Assembly: GCA_022605425.2 (NCBI GenBank)
Contig: JAKIMF020000005.1
Span: forward strand, 1-64,000
From: Hamiltosporidium tvaerminnensis
Taxonomy: Eukaryota > Microsporidia > Dubosqiidae
Direction: 5' to 3'
DNA: 64,000 nucleotides
The translations under genes were made by a program, and so were the position numbers. The notes under the pieces were generated by a model. It did no database searches. It saw only the letters and a program-made list of their open reading frames with translations, and had not been told where the DNA came from. Below, one piece after another: positions 1-12,340 of the stretch. How positions within the stretch are numbered: position 1 is the stretch's first letter; every line of letters begins with the position of its first letter.

Positions 1-3000
1 TATTCTTTTGTTCAAACAAAATTCTACAAATAATTCTTAAAATAGTTTAATTTTGTTTAGTTTCGGTGTTAAACTTGTTTATGAAGTCGTACATACAATA
101 CAAAAAATATTTGAATTATTAATATTTTACCTGATATTTTAATTTTATTTTAAAAATAGGTAAATCTTAAATAAATTTGTTTATTTCAAACTAAATTAAA
201 TACTCGTTTTTTACATATGCTTAATTTATATTTTTATTTTTTCTATGTAAAGCTACGAATTAATTTTCAAACTTTTCAGAAATTCATTTGAATAAAGTAA
301 TATACTAGAATCAATGATACATTGATTTCAAAATGTATTTATAAACGAATATTATATTATAATAATTAAAAAATAAAGTATTTTTGTGAAAGTAGACGTC
401 TATTCTAATTCACTAAATAAAATTTTTAATTGGGCTTATTGATTCAAATATCATATTATCAAATTACGATTTGTATACTTAAAATTTAAAAAGAACACAA
501 TTAGACATTCAAAACTTTAATAGGTATGATTAATTTTGGATTTTTTAAGTTTTGGTATCATCTAAGTGTGACTTAAGACTATCTTATTATTGAACTTCTA
601 TTACCTAATGAACTGTAAAAGATTTAATCTAAATCAGAGCAAAATAACTGTTCCACAATACTAAAATTTATTTTTCAAAAAAATCGCAGCAAATTTATAC
701 TTTTTACACTACCTAAGCTGATTAGTATTATGACAAGAGTATAGAAGATTTTTTATGTTTAGCTCTTATGGGGTTCAAGAGCAATGTGTAAAAACTCATG
801 AGATTTTATGCAATTGGATTTAACGAAAAAATTAAAGTCGAGCACTTAATAAAATTTATAAATAATTTTACAAATAACAGACACACCTGTTTCATGAACT
901 CCGGGACCAAAAGTTACCTTCAAATACAGATTTACCCATTCGCAAATTCTCGGAGTAAATAACTATATGAAAATGAAATCCAAAGACAATTTTATTTATG
1001 TTTAAACTTATACCCAATTAAACGCCAATAACTATAGTTTAGCATTAATCATAATACTTTTTTAGTTAAACTATCGCTTTCATTTTTTTTCTATAACTAC
1101 ACAAGCAATAGTTATGATATATAAATGACTCTGGGCTTATGAAAAATTCCGGTCTTTTGAATAAATGGGTAATTTCTACGATTTATTTATTCCGCAGTGA
1201 AATTTGAATTATCTATCTTAAGATATATCAAACCTTATTGAATATATTAATGAATTAAAACTTTACCAACATGTATTATAAAGATCGATTGAATTTCTTT
1301 GGTTGAAATGGAAGACTTTTGTTTTGCTAAACAAAATATTTTTCGTGAGAATATTTCAAAAATAATTCAAGAATCAAGAGATATATTAAGGCGTTTAATC
1401 CAAGGAATTAAGAATGTTAAATTTAATAAAAGAAATCTTCGCTTTTAAAACTTATAAATATAGATTAACCAATTGCGACGGATTGAAATATTTAATTAGA
1501 TACGAACGAATAACAAAGAGAATAATTAAATAAACCAGGGTGTGTAAAGATTAATTTAGAAATTAAATTTTTTATATATGAATCCAGATATTTCAAAGAT
1601 AATATAAGCCAAATTTTAAAATATTTTATTAACTTGTCTCAAAACATAAAGATTCTTTTAATTCATCTTCATTACAAACCCAGCCAATATTTCAGCCTTT
1701 TCTGAAATCAATTCCAAGGGGTTCTAAAGAAATTTTCTTCAATTAAAATCTTCTAGCCTTTAAAATATATTCGATTTGTCTTTTTAATTTCGATTTATTG
1801 AAAATATTCGATTAAGTATTTCGATTTCATCGCTAAAAAATATTTCATAGGAATTAGATTACTTGACATACCAAACTTCCTTTTTTACATCTCAACAACG
1901 ATACATGCTTTTGGTTCTACCACCCCCAAAAATTTCCAAATTGTGTTAGGTTTTAGCCGAGATTGCAGTGTGATCTTGCTAACTGTTGATATACATTTCA
2001 AAATTTTTCAAAATTTCCAAATACTTTTCATAAAACCCTAGCTTTGATTCTAGGCCAATATAAACGGCCGTGTGTATCAAACTGCTTACTCGCCCCTAGC
2101 CATGCCTCTTTCGTCTTTTCCGAGTAAGTGGTACGAGAAATTTTGTCCAAATCAAAAAAAGAACTCTTTTGAATAAATTCAATATTATATAAAACTGCTT
2201 CAAGGTGTAATATAATCAGAGATCAAACTAAATGTTCCAATCATTTGTTACATACAACTTTAACGATGTTGTACTAGATATCTAGCAACATAACAATATA
2301 ATCTAATTATTTTATATCTTAACTACAACTACGAATAATTCGTAACAACTTCATTTTGATCGACAATTCATTAAGAAGCAGAGAATATAATAAACACCTT
2401 GCATACTCACTGATATAGCCATTAACCCGTTTTCCTCCTTTTTGTTCGTATTTCTTGAGTTACCTCTTCATTCCAATTTCTTCAATAAAAAATATTTTGA
2501 TATCAGAAATATAAGGTTATAACTTGTTAAAATATATAAAGAAGTTTAATTGTTTTGAACTCATTCTTTTTTTGCTTTAAACCCAAGGAAAAACACAAAA
2601 GATTAAAACATAATCGCAGACCATGTGAATATCTCATATTTTTGTTCTCCTGTTTCTAAAATTGAAAAACGTATCATTTAAAATTTCATTTCAGTAGATT
2701 TAGTTTTAATATATGATTATTAAAACATTTTAAAAAATTTTTATTCTAAATTTTATACATATATTTTTCCTCAATGATTTTTCTGTTAAAACGTTTTATT
2801 TTTCAATATTATATGGTTACATTATTCTAATACTTCGATTTATTTCTAATTCATCAAAAAACCAGTAGCTAAATTTATAAAAACCTTTCATGTACTTTTA
2901 CTATGCTGGAATCATAAATATTCAAATGTTTTTATTTGTAGCGTAAATAATGAATTTAAATTGTATTTTTAGTAGCGTGAGGATAGTCACAAAAAAACAT

Positions 3001-3620
3001 TCTTCTTGGCAATGAGTAGGTTAAACTGGTGTGAAGACAATATTTTGGATTTTTGGTGTGATAAAAACCACACTACGTCTACGTTTGTTACATGTGTGTT
3101 TGTATGAAGAGGAGAAGTTCATAAAATCACGAAAATTTTATATTAATATATTTTTTCTTTTTTCTTGTGCTCAATTGTAGACTGCACTTGAACTTATAGA
3201 TAATATCCATAGAAATTTAAAAATCTAGTCTTAAACACTACTTTAGAAGACTCTGCGAATTGGAAATAGAAAGATAAACCTTTCTAAAACTGAAAAGGGA
3301 TTGCGTGGGTTATTTATGTTGGTATGGCATTGCATCTTCGCAGGTTTTTTAGTGTAATTCGCCGAAATATATCTTAGCTAGCTGTTAGTTTATTCGGCAC
3401 GTGTATATTAAGTTAAAATGCTACAGGGTATGCAAAGGTACAATTCGAGTCGGGTTCTATATACAATCACACCTCCGCAACAGATATTAACAAACTCGAA
3501 GCAACTAAATTGCTTATTAAATGGGTTCTTAAGCTATTATATATGAAATGCTTTGGGATTTAGGTATTCTAAAGGTAACGATGGAGTGTTAGGTCCAGTC
3601 ACTGATGTCAAACCTAGAAC
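1..3620 (+). repeat. Type II long repeat unit, copy A (left part outside window)
   Basis: This non-coding AT-rich segment aligns by eye with 13180-16830 (copy B2) over its whole length, and its first part with the start of C2 near 44170. Anchors include TATGAAGTCGTACATA near 80 (also 13250 and 44245), a segment near 2440-2520 containing TTCTTGAGTTAC (also near 15670), and GTTGGTATG near 3328 (also 16533). Its first ~1.2 kb is also related to the type I units, for example the CTAAGCTGATT region near 713 and its partner near 6720. No open reading frame is shared between copies, and insertions and deletions are scattered through both, so it is unlikely to be coding. The unit's expected opening motif would lie left of the window. 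Confidence 0.7.
3290..3620. other. GC-richer end segment of copy A, with a hairpin
   Basis: This end of copy A is less AT-rich than the rest and remains recognisable in B2 (about 16500-16830). It contains a perfect inverted repeat, GCCGAA at 3361-3366 and TTCGGC at 3393-3398. In B2 the left arm is lost but TTCGG remains. It could be the remains of a gene or an RNA element. No protein or known RNA is recognised. Confidence 0.35.
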
Positions 3621-4680
3621 TAAGCAATTTTATGAAAGAGTACAACACTTACTCCTTTATTAAAAATATTGTATAGTTTTAATTCATTTAATGTGTTTTG
3701 GTTTTTGTAATTATTATATATTTTTCGTTAACGCTGATATTCAGTTACTTTAAACTTATGTAATATTATTTTTCATTTTACGGTTTATATCATTTAAATT
3801 ATTATTCTATTTATTTTCAAAATTTAAGTTATTTCACTAAAAAATATGTATTCTAATAAAGAAAGTTCTAGTCGTACTATTTATTTATCGAGCATTATTT
3901 CGCAAATAAAATAAATCCTATCGAACTACACTGTCGTTCTTAATTTGAATATCTCATAGATTCTTTTAGCTTATGGATCTAATTTTATGTCTATTAGCAT
4001 TCTATTTTTTTTATCTAATCTAACTTTTTATGTTTAAAATATATACTTTTCTTACATATTGTTTGTATTAATTTTGTTTTTATACTATTTTTCTTGATAA
4101 CCCAATTTTAAAGGCGTGTAAGATGTGATATAAATCTTTAAGCTAAATATTGCTTATGTGTTTGCTTTGATTAATTCACAATAATTTTTTTGAACTTTAA
4201 AATTTTGATTTTAAATTCTTTCATATTATGTAGAATACTATGGAGATTTGCTAAATGCATATTTTTTAGATATAATACTTTAGTAGGGTTTTTTACTCCT
4301 TATTTAATTACCTTTTCTATAATTTGTATTAAGTCATGTATATTTTTGTATTTTTATGTTTATTGTATATTAGTTTTGGAATTGTAATGTGCCTTACATA
4401 CTTAAAAAATGTACTTAATTTTATTATATATTTGTTTCTAACTATTTTCATGTGCTTTTAATTAAATTCAAATATTTTCGTTCAATCGTTCTATTGAAAT
4501 TCTAGTCCTAGTTTATCCTTTACTTGTTTTGAGTAAATTTATGTTATATAAAATTTATAAAGTCGTTACTTTAATGTAAATTGGTATATAGTTCGTTATT
4601 TATGTTTAAATAAATACTTTTGTTTATAGATGTTAAAATATAATATTTTTCTTGCATAAAAAGAGATTATATGTTAGATT
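3621..4680. other. T-rich spacer without genes
   Basis: The + strand is strongly T-biased and has no coding signal. A 65-codon open frame at 4190-4387 has the Phe/Ile/Leu/Tyr-rich composition expected of translated AT-rich DNA and no recognisable domain. Nothing else is seen. Confidence 0.6.
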
Positions 4681-5130
4681 ACAGTTACCGATATTTCTTT
4701 CGTACATTTTTTTAGTTTATTATTCATTTTGGCTGTGTTTTCTTAATTTAAAAATTTACTTATATCAAATTTTTTTTGCTAAAACTCATTTTAGTTATAG
4801 CTGTATATACATTTTTTAGTTTTTTGGTTGTTTTTTTTTCGAAATGACTTTTTTTAATTCTGTTACATTTATTTTACTTCATTCTTTTCTTATTCATTTA
4901 CAAATTCAAGTCGTTACTTAATCAATCACTTGTTTGGGTCATGTAAAATAATTCAGGTCATTTCAATGAGTAATTTATGTTTCAAAGTAATATTTATGGC
5001 TAAATAATGTATAAAATTTCTGTTATTTATTCATTTTATATTCATTTAACTTCAAATTCATTATTTAATATCAATATGTAATATTCGTAAATATAAGTAA
5101 GTATTTTCTCTTCTGATATTATATTAATAT
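4681..5130 (+). repeat. T-rich leader preceding type I unit (partner of 35700-36160)
   Basis: This stretch resembles 35700-36160. Both share a GTTACATTTNTTTT...CATTCTTTT.TTATTCATTT string and both lie directly before the opening motif of a type I unit. The duplicated block therefore starts upstream of the unit motif. No genes are present. Confidence 0.5.
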
Positions 5131-8113
5131 GTTAACCCTAATAAACTTATAAAATTTACCATAATTGGAAGTTTTTGTGTATAAGGTATTGGATGTTTTT
5201 TTATGGTTGTTTGGAACATTCGTACTATTAAAACCTTCACTCACTATTTAAAAACAAGGTTTTATAATCTTGGTCATAATAAGTTGTGTTCAGCCTAAAC
5301 ATGGCTGGATTAAATTTGGTTAACTCGTTTTAAAAAGCCCGCAGTATATTGTTGGAAGCATTAATCATATAAGGGATTCATACGTAACTATAGATTTTAA
5401 AATAACGTTTTACTATTTACCTTTCCTTAAATTAATCAAACAGTTATAGCGCATATTATATATGCATTGTTACAACTTCTTAAACACAATATAAACCTAA
5501 TTAAAAAAAGATATAAATGTGAAAAGTATTCAAATATCATGTATAATACTTTCGAGTAATTAATGAGAAATGTAATACTATCGCTTTCGTTGAAATATAT
5601 ATGATATTCTTTGGATTTTTAATGGCTTTGATTTACTAATATGTAATACAACTTATAGTATAATGAACTCTGATATTTGATTCATTTAAGTATATCCATA
5701 TAAATAAATATTTCATTTTAAAATATGTAGTGAGATTTCAATAACTTAAATCATTATAATTATACATATATTAATTCGATTTAAATATGTTAAGTATATT
5801 TTTGAATTATATATTATTTTACATTAAATCAGACTTTTAAATAATATATATAGTACAATAAAATGTCTGAAGTGATACAGAAAACTTTTTATCATGCTAC
5901 TTCTATATTCAAACAAATTCTAATAAATACTTTGCATCCAATTCTTGTAAAATTAAGTACTCTTAAGTTATTTGCCTAATTGAAAGACAATTGTTACAAT
6001 ACTTTTTAAAATAGTTCGTTTTATATATTCTTTTTAGTCTTTAGATTGTAACTTTTTTTATTAAGTATATATTTTAACAAAAAATAAAGCCAAAATAAAA
6101 AATGTAAATAATATTTTGATATGATTATAAGAAAGTTACACTTTAATTAGATTTAGTTCGGCTCAAACCTAATTAATATAACTAATTTTTAATATACTTT
6201 CTCGTAATTCTATATTAATCTAGAATCAAATCTTCAAAAATTAATGAGCTATCTATACTAGTCCGAAATATGCAAGGGTTATATCATTTTAATATCTAAA
6301 TATATTTATAAGTGAATATTAATTTAGAAAGATAAGTATAAATAATAGATACTGATTTGAAAGATAGGTATAAATTGTCTTATAATTAAAAGAAGCAAGT
6401 ATTTATAATACTACAAATAAAATTTCGATGAGTTTCTTTGTCGATTTATAGCTAATTATATCGAATTACGGTTTGTCTGCTTAAAATGTAAAAATAGAGA
6501 CAATTAGGTATTAAAAATCACTTAAACTATAAATGGGGCTGAGTTCTAAATGTTGTGGCATCTTTTACAAATAAATTAGTACTTTTCATTTTTAAACTTC
6601 TGATTCTTCCTTATATGAATAAAGATTAAACTAATTTAAAGGAATAGAACTTATGCCACAACCAGCTGATATATTTTTACTATAATATTTGCACCTGTAA
6701 TATATTATCTCAAACTATCCAAGCTGATTCGAATTATGGAATGGCATATCTAAGGTTATTTACACATTTTACCTTTGTTTAAAGGGTATTCTCAAAGAAC
6801 TCATCTGATCTTGTTTGAAGTCAAAATTAACTAAATAATTTAATGAATTCACTCATAATATATTGGTAGATAAATACCCAATATCATTAACTGGAATTTT
6901 CATAACGCGAAGGCAAATAACGCAATTATGAGGCGCATTTGCCTATTTCAAAAAATTCGAGGTAAAGTTGTATATTATAAAGAAAAAGATAAAATAATAT
7001 AATTTAATTTATAAGTTATAATTTTAAAAATTAATAGATTTTATTTACTTTACATCAAAAAACATTACTTTTGTATATTTGCTCGACTATTTCTTTTAAA
7101 CTTTAAGAAAATTTATTTGTTCCTCATGATATATGAGTGAATTGTTCTCTATGATTGAATTTTTTTCTTCTTGATAAAATGTGTTCTTCTTATTATAGAA
7201 ATCTTCGTAAATGGTTTGAGCTATTAACGCTTAAATAAGCCGTTTGGACTCAATACAAAGTTTGTATTATATATTATCTTCTATCATTTTTTGGTTTGTG
7301 TTAGAAGATTAAACATATTTTATATTTTCTAAAAATTTAAAGGTAATGCTGTTTTGAAGAAATATTTTTAAATGTATATTTTTTTAGTACTTTTTGCGTT
7401 AAAAAAATTCCAAACTCATAGGTCTATATGCTTCTTTTTGTTTGAATACTATTTTATTTATATTGATTTTATAGAAAACAGAGAATAAATAATGTGCCTT
7501 TTCTCATACTGACAATATTACAATAAACAATAAAAAATTAGAATTTTAGTGAATGTATATTCGCTCATCCAAAGCTTTCCTGGTTTTAGTACTTTTGATA
7601 AAAATAAAACTTTAGTTAAATGATATGCATCTTAACAAATAAATATTTTAATTTTTTTAAATTATTATTACTAATTTAGAAGATTCCATGTAGCAATTAT
7701 TTTAAATATATCTCTATACGTATTAAACAATAAATTTTTTTAGATAATACATGGTTTGAAATTAATTCATTTTACAGCTATTTTTATAATTTCTTTCTTT
7801 TTTATTTAAATTTATGCAATGTAAAAATTCGGACATGAAATAGAATCTGAAGAAAATTATATATGTAGGGATATACTAATAAAAATATCTTAGTATGATT
7901 TAAAAGAAGCCAAGAACATTATTTAAATAAGTATTGTTATACATTAAAATAGTTTCGAAGGGTAAGTTGTAAATGATGTAATTATCAATTGTGACTTTAG
8001 ATAAATCAAATTATGATTGGATAGGAATCGTTTAGGAATGGTTTTTCCAGATGTTGAACTAATTAAATTTAAATACCTGTTTAAATGAGATTAGTTGTAG
8101 CGAAGTGTAAAAG

Positions 8114-8123
8114 TATAAATATA
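8114..8123 (+). promoter_or_regulatory. TATA box of the B1 RNA candidate
   Basis: TATAAATATA starts 29 nt before the GGCAGC that opens the conserved element. The same motif and the same 29-nt spacing are seen in C1 (39125) and D (56113). Confidence 0.45.
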
Positions 8124-8142
8124 CAAAGTTTTCTCATTTTGT

Positions 8143-8575
8143 GGCAGCTTCTAAGGCTCACCTTAAAGAATACTTTTGAAATATCGGATGCTCTATAGGA
8201 AAAGCTCTTCATCCTTTAAACTACAAGAGCTATGACTGTACTGAAGTGGAAGCCAAATATACCAAATGTCACCGTTCACAGATATCCATTCTCTGTAATA
8301 TTTGCAGCTAAATTTGCTGCATCTGTATATCCTAATTGCTGGATTATAGAAAGACTTATGCAAATTTATTTACGTAATTCTATACTTGCTTCAATATAGA
8401 TGTCCTGAACAACAATCGATTTTGTTAAAAAATCAAAGAATTCGAAATGCATGGTTTTAATCACTTTAATATGCTAAGATACACTTACGAACAACATCAA
8501 TTGTATTTAATTAACTTTAAGGCAATGAGCCAAATACTAGGACAACACTACCTATTTAGTTAGAAAAGTCGTTTG
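8143..8575 (+). ncRNA. Candidate structured non-coding RNA, copy B1
   Basis: This ~430-nt element is shared with C1 (39154-39585) and, more distantly, D (56142-56589), although the surrounding AT-rich DNA of D has largely drifted beyond alignment. Visible inverted repeats are AGCTCTT 8203-8209 with AAGAGCT 8225-8231, ACAGAT 8278-8283 with ATCTGT 8321-8326 enclosing GCAGC/GCTGC at 8304-8320, and GACTTATG with CGTAATTC (one mismatch). The last hairpin, AGGCA with TACCT, has lost a pair that C1 and D keep. No open frame is shared between copies. No T-run terminator follows. I do not recognise a known family: there is no telomerase template, no snRNA signature and no tRNA fold. It may be a decaying copy of an RNA gene, or simply a conserved DNA element. 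Confidence 0.45.
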
Positions 8576-9659
8576 GAAATATTTACCCACTACAATGAAA
8601 TTATATCAAAATACTGTTCAAAAAAATCTTTAATCATTTTACGAACAACCGTAATTTATTGTTTACAATATCTACAATTTTGATTGTATGATTTTAAGTG
8701 CTTAATTCAATCACAATCTAAAACAATAGGTCTTTTATAATATTTTGCATATGTGTGATTCTTATATATTTACATTTCTATTTAAATAAATGTGTTCGTT
8801 TCATCTTTCTAAAGGTATTACATACTTTGTTGCTAGCTATGTTACAGAACTTATATAAAGACATTGAAAAGTTAATCGAAACGTATATTTCTTTAATGTT
8901 TTTCTAAACCAACTTTCTCAAGTATTTCACTGCTACAGATTAGGTAAATATTATTTTCTTTACTATATTTCTCAAGTATTTCGCTCACCCAGGTCAGTAG
9001 AAGCAAAAATTTTAAATTAGAATGGTATTAAGTGCTTTATGCACTTTCTAATAAATTAACTCTTAATTTTGCTTTTCTGAGCTAGCTATTGTGATTTGCA
9101 TGAAATATTTCAATTCTTTTCAAATTAAATTAAAATGGCTTTTTTTTGGCTCGAGCATAGAAAATTTTAGTTTCTCTTTTAGTAAGAATATACAATAAGT
9201 AGAAATAGAACGAATATATGCCTAAATCTCTATTGAAATCGCTTTTTTTAAAGTTTTTTATGATTTTCGTACTTTTATCCAAGTAAGTAAAATATCCAGA
9301 CATTGTTTTTACATTAAAAACCCTTATGAATAAAATAGCGACATTTCTTTTGAATATAAAAATAAAAGAGCTTCGAAATGCAAGGCTTTTAGCATTTTTT
9401 ATTAAAATAAATTTAACAATAAAGAAACAAGTATTGAGTTTATTCATTTATAATTTAAAAAAAGTAAACTCCTAATATTAAATAATTTTTTACGTGTAAT
9501 AATTTGAATTTAGCAGAATTCTTAATTTTTTCCTGATAAAACTACTCTTGGACTTTGGCACCAATAATATTTACGTTTTAAAAAAGAATTTTCCAAATGA
9601 AAATTAAAAAAAATTAAAAAGCAGCTGAATATTAATAAAAGAAAGAATTTAATTGTAAT

Positions 9660-10740
9660 TAGACCAAAATAGTTCCCCTAACCAAAATCTTTAAACTGTT
9701 GCTCTGCTCTACAATATTTTAGGAGCATAAGCAGAATCAAATATTTCTAAAAACCAAACACGCTTTAAAAAATAGCAAAAATTTTTTTCACTCAACTAAT
9801 TAATTTCATACACTCCAAAAAAGTTTTCCCTACCCTAATTTTTAGTCCCCCACCCCAATCCAAACATTTTTCTCCAACATTATTATTATTGCCCTACCTC
9901 GATTCTTTTTACCCTTGCGCCTGTTCTACATAACAGAATATTTTTTCCCCTAAATTTCTTTATTTTAAATATATTCTCGAAAAGCTCCATCATTTCCACG
10001 ACATAATCATTTTATCTTTAAATATATTTTTTCGTCAACTAATTTATTTCCGCCCTAATTTACTTTTTGCCATAAACTTGCTCTTCCTCTCAGACAATTA
10101 TTTTTTTCTCAAGTTTTTTTAATTATTCTGTTCAAATTATTTCTTTTTTGAAATTTTGTATCTTTAAAACAAATATTCTATTAATTATCCGACTCCATTG
10201 ATTTCAACTAGATATTTTATTTCTGCCGGTTCTTTTTCTTAAAAACGGATTCTTTTCTAAAGATTTTAACTTTCCTTGGTCTTTTTTACATTTTAAAAAC
10301 CAATACTTTATTTCTTTAGCAAACCTTTTCACTTTAACTAAACACCATTCCCCAACCTGTTTTTATAACCAATTCTCCTTTCCCATACGTAATTTTCTTC
10401 CTTTATAACCCTTTTTTTCGCTATCTTAAATCTTTTTCCGAATCAGAATCTTTTCCCTAACTACTGTCTTTTTTCCCAAACTATTTTTTTTTACTTGCTG
10501 GCCCCGATCTACTCATCAAAAACAGATTTATTCTCCTGACTTAATTCCTAATCTTTTTTCGTCGAACAGATCTTTCTTCGCTAACTACAATCTTTTTTTC
10601 CTTGGCTAATTTTCTTTCCCTCTAATTTTTTTATTCTTGTTGAATAAAATTTGGGGTAAAAAAAATAGAAATTAATTGAGAAAAATAATTCTCTTATGTA
10701 AAAGTTGATTTTATTTTTTCCTACCCTATCGTAAGAAACC
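9660..10740. repeat. C-rich, G-poor tract of type I unit B1 (telomere-like, decayed)
   Basis: The + strand is rich in T and C and nearly free of G, with many CCCTAA-like pieces (CCCTAATT, CCCTACC, CCCCTAACC). It aligns with C1 40680-41740 and with the cleaner telomere-like block 44990-46100. All share a GGGGTAAAAAA-like switch followed by CCTACCCTA near their right ends. It is best explained as an old interstitial telomere-like array scrambled by mutation. No gene is present. Confidence 0.55.
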
Positions 10741-11184
10741 ATGTTTGTTTTTCCTTATAAAATTGGTTTCGTCAATAATTCACGAGTAATAATGTGATTG
10801 TAATGTTTGCCACCAATCCTTTTCTACTTAAAATTTTTATAAATAAAAATTATTTTGCTTTTAAATTTATTTTGCTTGAAAATTTACTTTTTCTTAGATT
10901 CTATAACTATGAAAAGACACAAATTTAGATTTAAAAATGATTTGTGGAATACTATTATTTATCTAATAATATATTCAGATTTCTTTTTGTAATAATATAA
11001 CTCTGGTGAAGTTAGATAATTCTAAACTCCAAAAATTTGAAAAATTAAGGTAAATTCAATTATAGTAGATATAATAATCAAAAACAGTTTCGTAAGAATT
11101 TCTTCTAAAGTTGTTCAGCAAATAAATTTGTATAAAAATAAGAATAAAATAAAAAAAAATGTTTTACTAAAAAAAATTTAATGT

Positions 11185-11240
11185 GTAAATTCGAATCGGT
11201 TGTCACGGAGAAAATAAAACTTGCCTTTCCATGTAATCCT
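11185..11240. other. Highly conserved short block in type I units
   Basis: About 55 bp around GAATCGGTTGTCACGGAGAA is almost unchanged between B1 and C1 (42187-42241), while the flanking DNA differs by many substitutions and indels. A weaker relative may lie at 46440-46475. The function is unknown. It could be a protein-binding site or simply a block that has escaped mutation. Confidence 0.4.
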
Positions 11241-11399
11241 AAAACCTAAAACGAAAAAATTAATGAAAACTCTAACTTATATAGTTATGTAGATGTTTTT
11301 AGTATGTTTCGTAATCTTTCTTTTAATGTAAATTATGTATTCAAATTCTGTATTTAAGAGTAATGTTTATAAAACACTTGGTCTGAAATAATTTATTTG

Positions 11400-11560
11400 C
11401 GTTGAATGGGACAGATTGCAGTAGTGGTATGGTATATAGAGATACATTTTTAAGGTTAAAGTGGAAGAAAGGAACCTAGGGGGAAGTAAAATGTAGATTA
11501 GGGTAAAAAACGTGTAGCAAAAAGGTTGATCGGAGAATAAATCTGAATCAAAACAGCTAT
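11400..11560. repeat. G-rich block of type I unit B1
   Basis: The + strand is purine- and G-rich here (GAAAGGAACCTAGGGGGAAG, TTAGGGTAAAA), the opposite bias to the C-rich tract 700 bp to the left. It aligns with C1 42395-42550 and with 46600-46760; all three share an AAAAGGTTG...GA.AATAAA stretch. Confidence 0.5.
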
Positions 11561-12340
11561 TAATTTTGTTTCGCTTTCAGTTTTCAGTTTTTTTTTAATT
11601 TGATTTCATTCGTATTATCTCTTAGAGTGATCACCCCAACCCTGAAGGGTTTTGGGTGAATTACACATTTGAGTTTAAAAATATCTCTATTCTATCTGTG
11701 GATGTTTAAATATTTAAATCAAAGTTACTTAGAAATTGTCTTTTTTTGAAAATTTGATCCTATAAAAGTTCCGAATGTTTACATTTTTTTATTTTGTGTA
11801 TATTTTACATTTTAAAGAAATGTTTTTTCTTTGTTATACATTCAAAAAAAAACGTTTTTAAAAACATTATATGGTTTTTTCGAATCTCTGAAATTTTTTA
11901 TGCTTTAGTATTTTACAACTTTTATTATTAGTTACTATTTTTTCAAGCCAGTTCTATTTTTTTCTGTATGTTTTGTATAGATTTAAGCGTATTATTTATA
12001 TTTTCAAACCTATGTATAAATTATTATGTTTTCTACATTTTTTCATTTAATTTTGGAATTGTGTACTATTTTTATGGATTCATTTTATATTTATTTAGGT
12101 ATCAAGTTTTTTAAAAATCTATAATTTAGCAATTTTTTCACATCCCATATAATTTTTAAAAAGTTTAGCTTTTTTTTCTTCAAAAAATAATTTTTTTTTA
12201 AAATTTTACAACTTTTTTGAATAATTATGAAATGCTATTTATTTTTAGTAATTTTTCAAAAAATTCTTTATTTATTTTTAAATCGTTAAAAATACGCATA
12301 TGCTTTAATGGTATTTCTTCTTATAGCATTTTAAATGACC

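Larger units (their letters stand above)
5131..12340 (+). repeat. Type I long repeat unit, copy B1 (~7.2 kb)
   Basis: The unit opens with TAACCCTAATAAACTTATAA at about 5135; the same string recurs, slightly changed, at 12345, 36168 and 43334. It aligns from end to end with copy C1 (36161-43325), at roughly 80-90 percent identity in the better blocks by eye. In order it holds an AT-rich first half, the structured-RNA candidate (8143-8575), a C-rich tract (9660-10740), a conserved block near 11190, a G-rich block (11400-11560) and a T-rich tail. No open frame is conserved between B1 and C1, so the unit appears non-coding. Confidence 0.75.

Noticed and set aside
7472-7484. U6 snRNA, from ACAGAGAATA
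   Set aside because: No U6-like flanks follow and the string is absent at the homologous place in C1 (about 38490).
8143-8575. Telomerase RNA or a spliceosomal snRNA
   Set aside because: No CCCTAA-type template lies inside the element, and I find no ACAGAGA, branch-site-binding or 5'-splice-site-binding signature.
9130-9447. 105-codon reverse-strand open frame with ATG start in B1
   Set aside because: The homologous stretch of C1 (about 40140-40460) carries indels that break the frame, and the composition is that of translated AT-rich DNA.
11185-11210. tRNA T-arm, from TTCGAATC
   Set aside because: There are no T-stem arms, acceptor stem or D-arm at the right distances on either strand.
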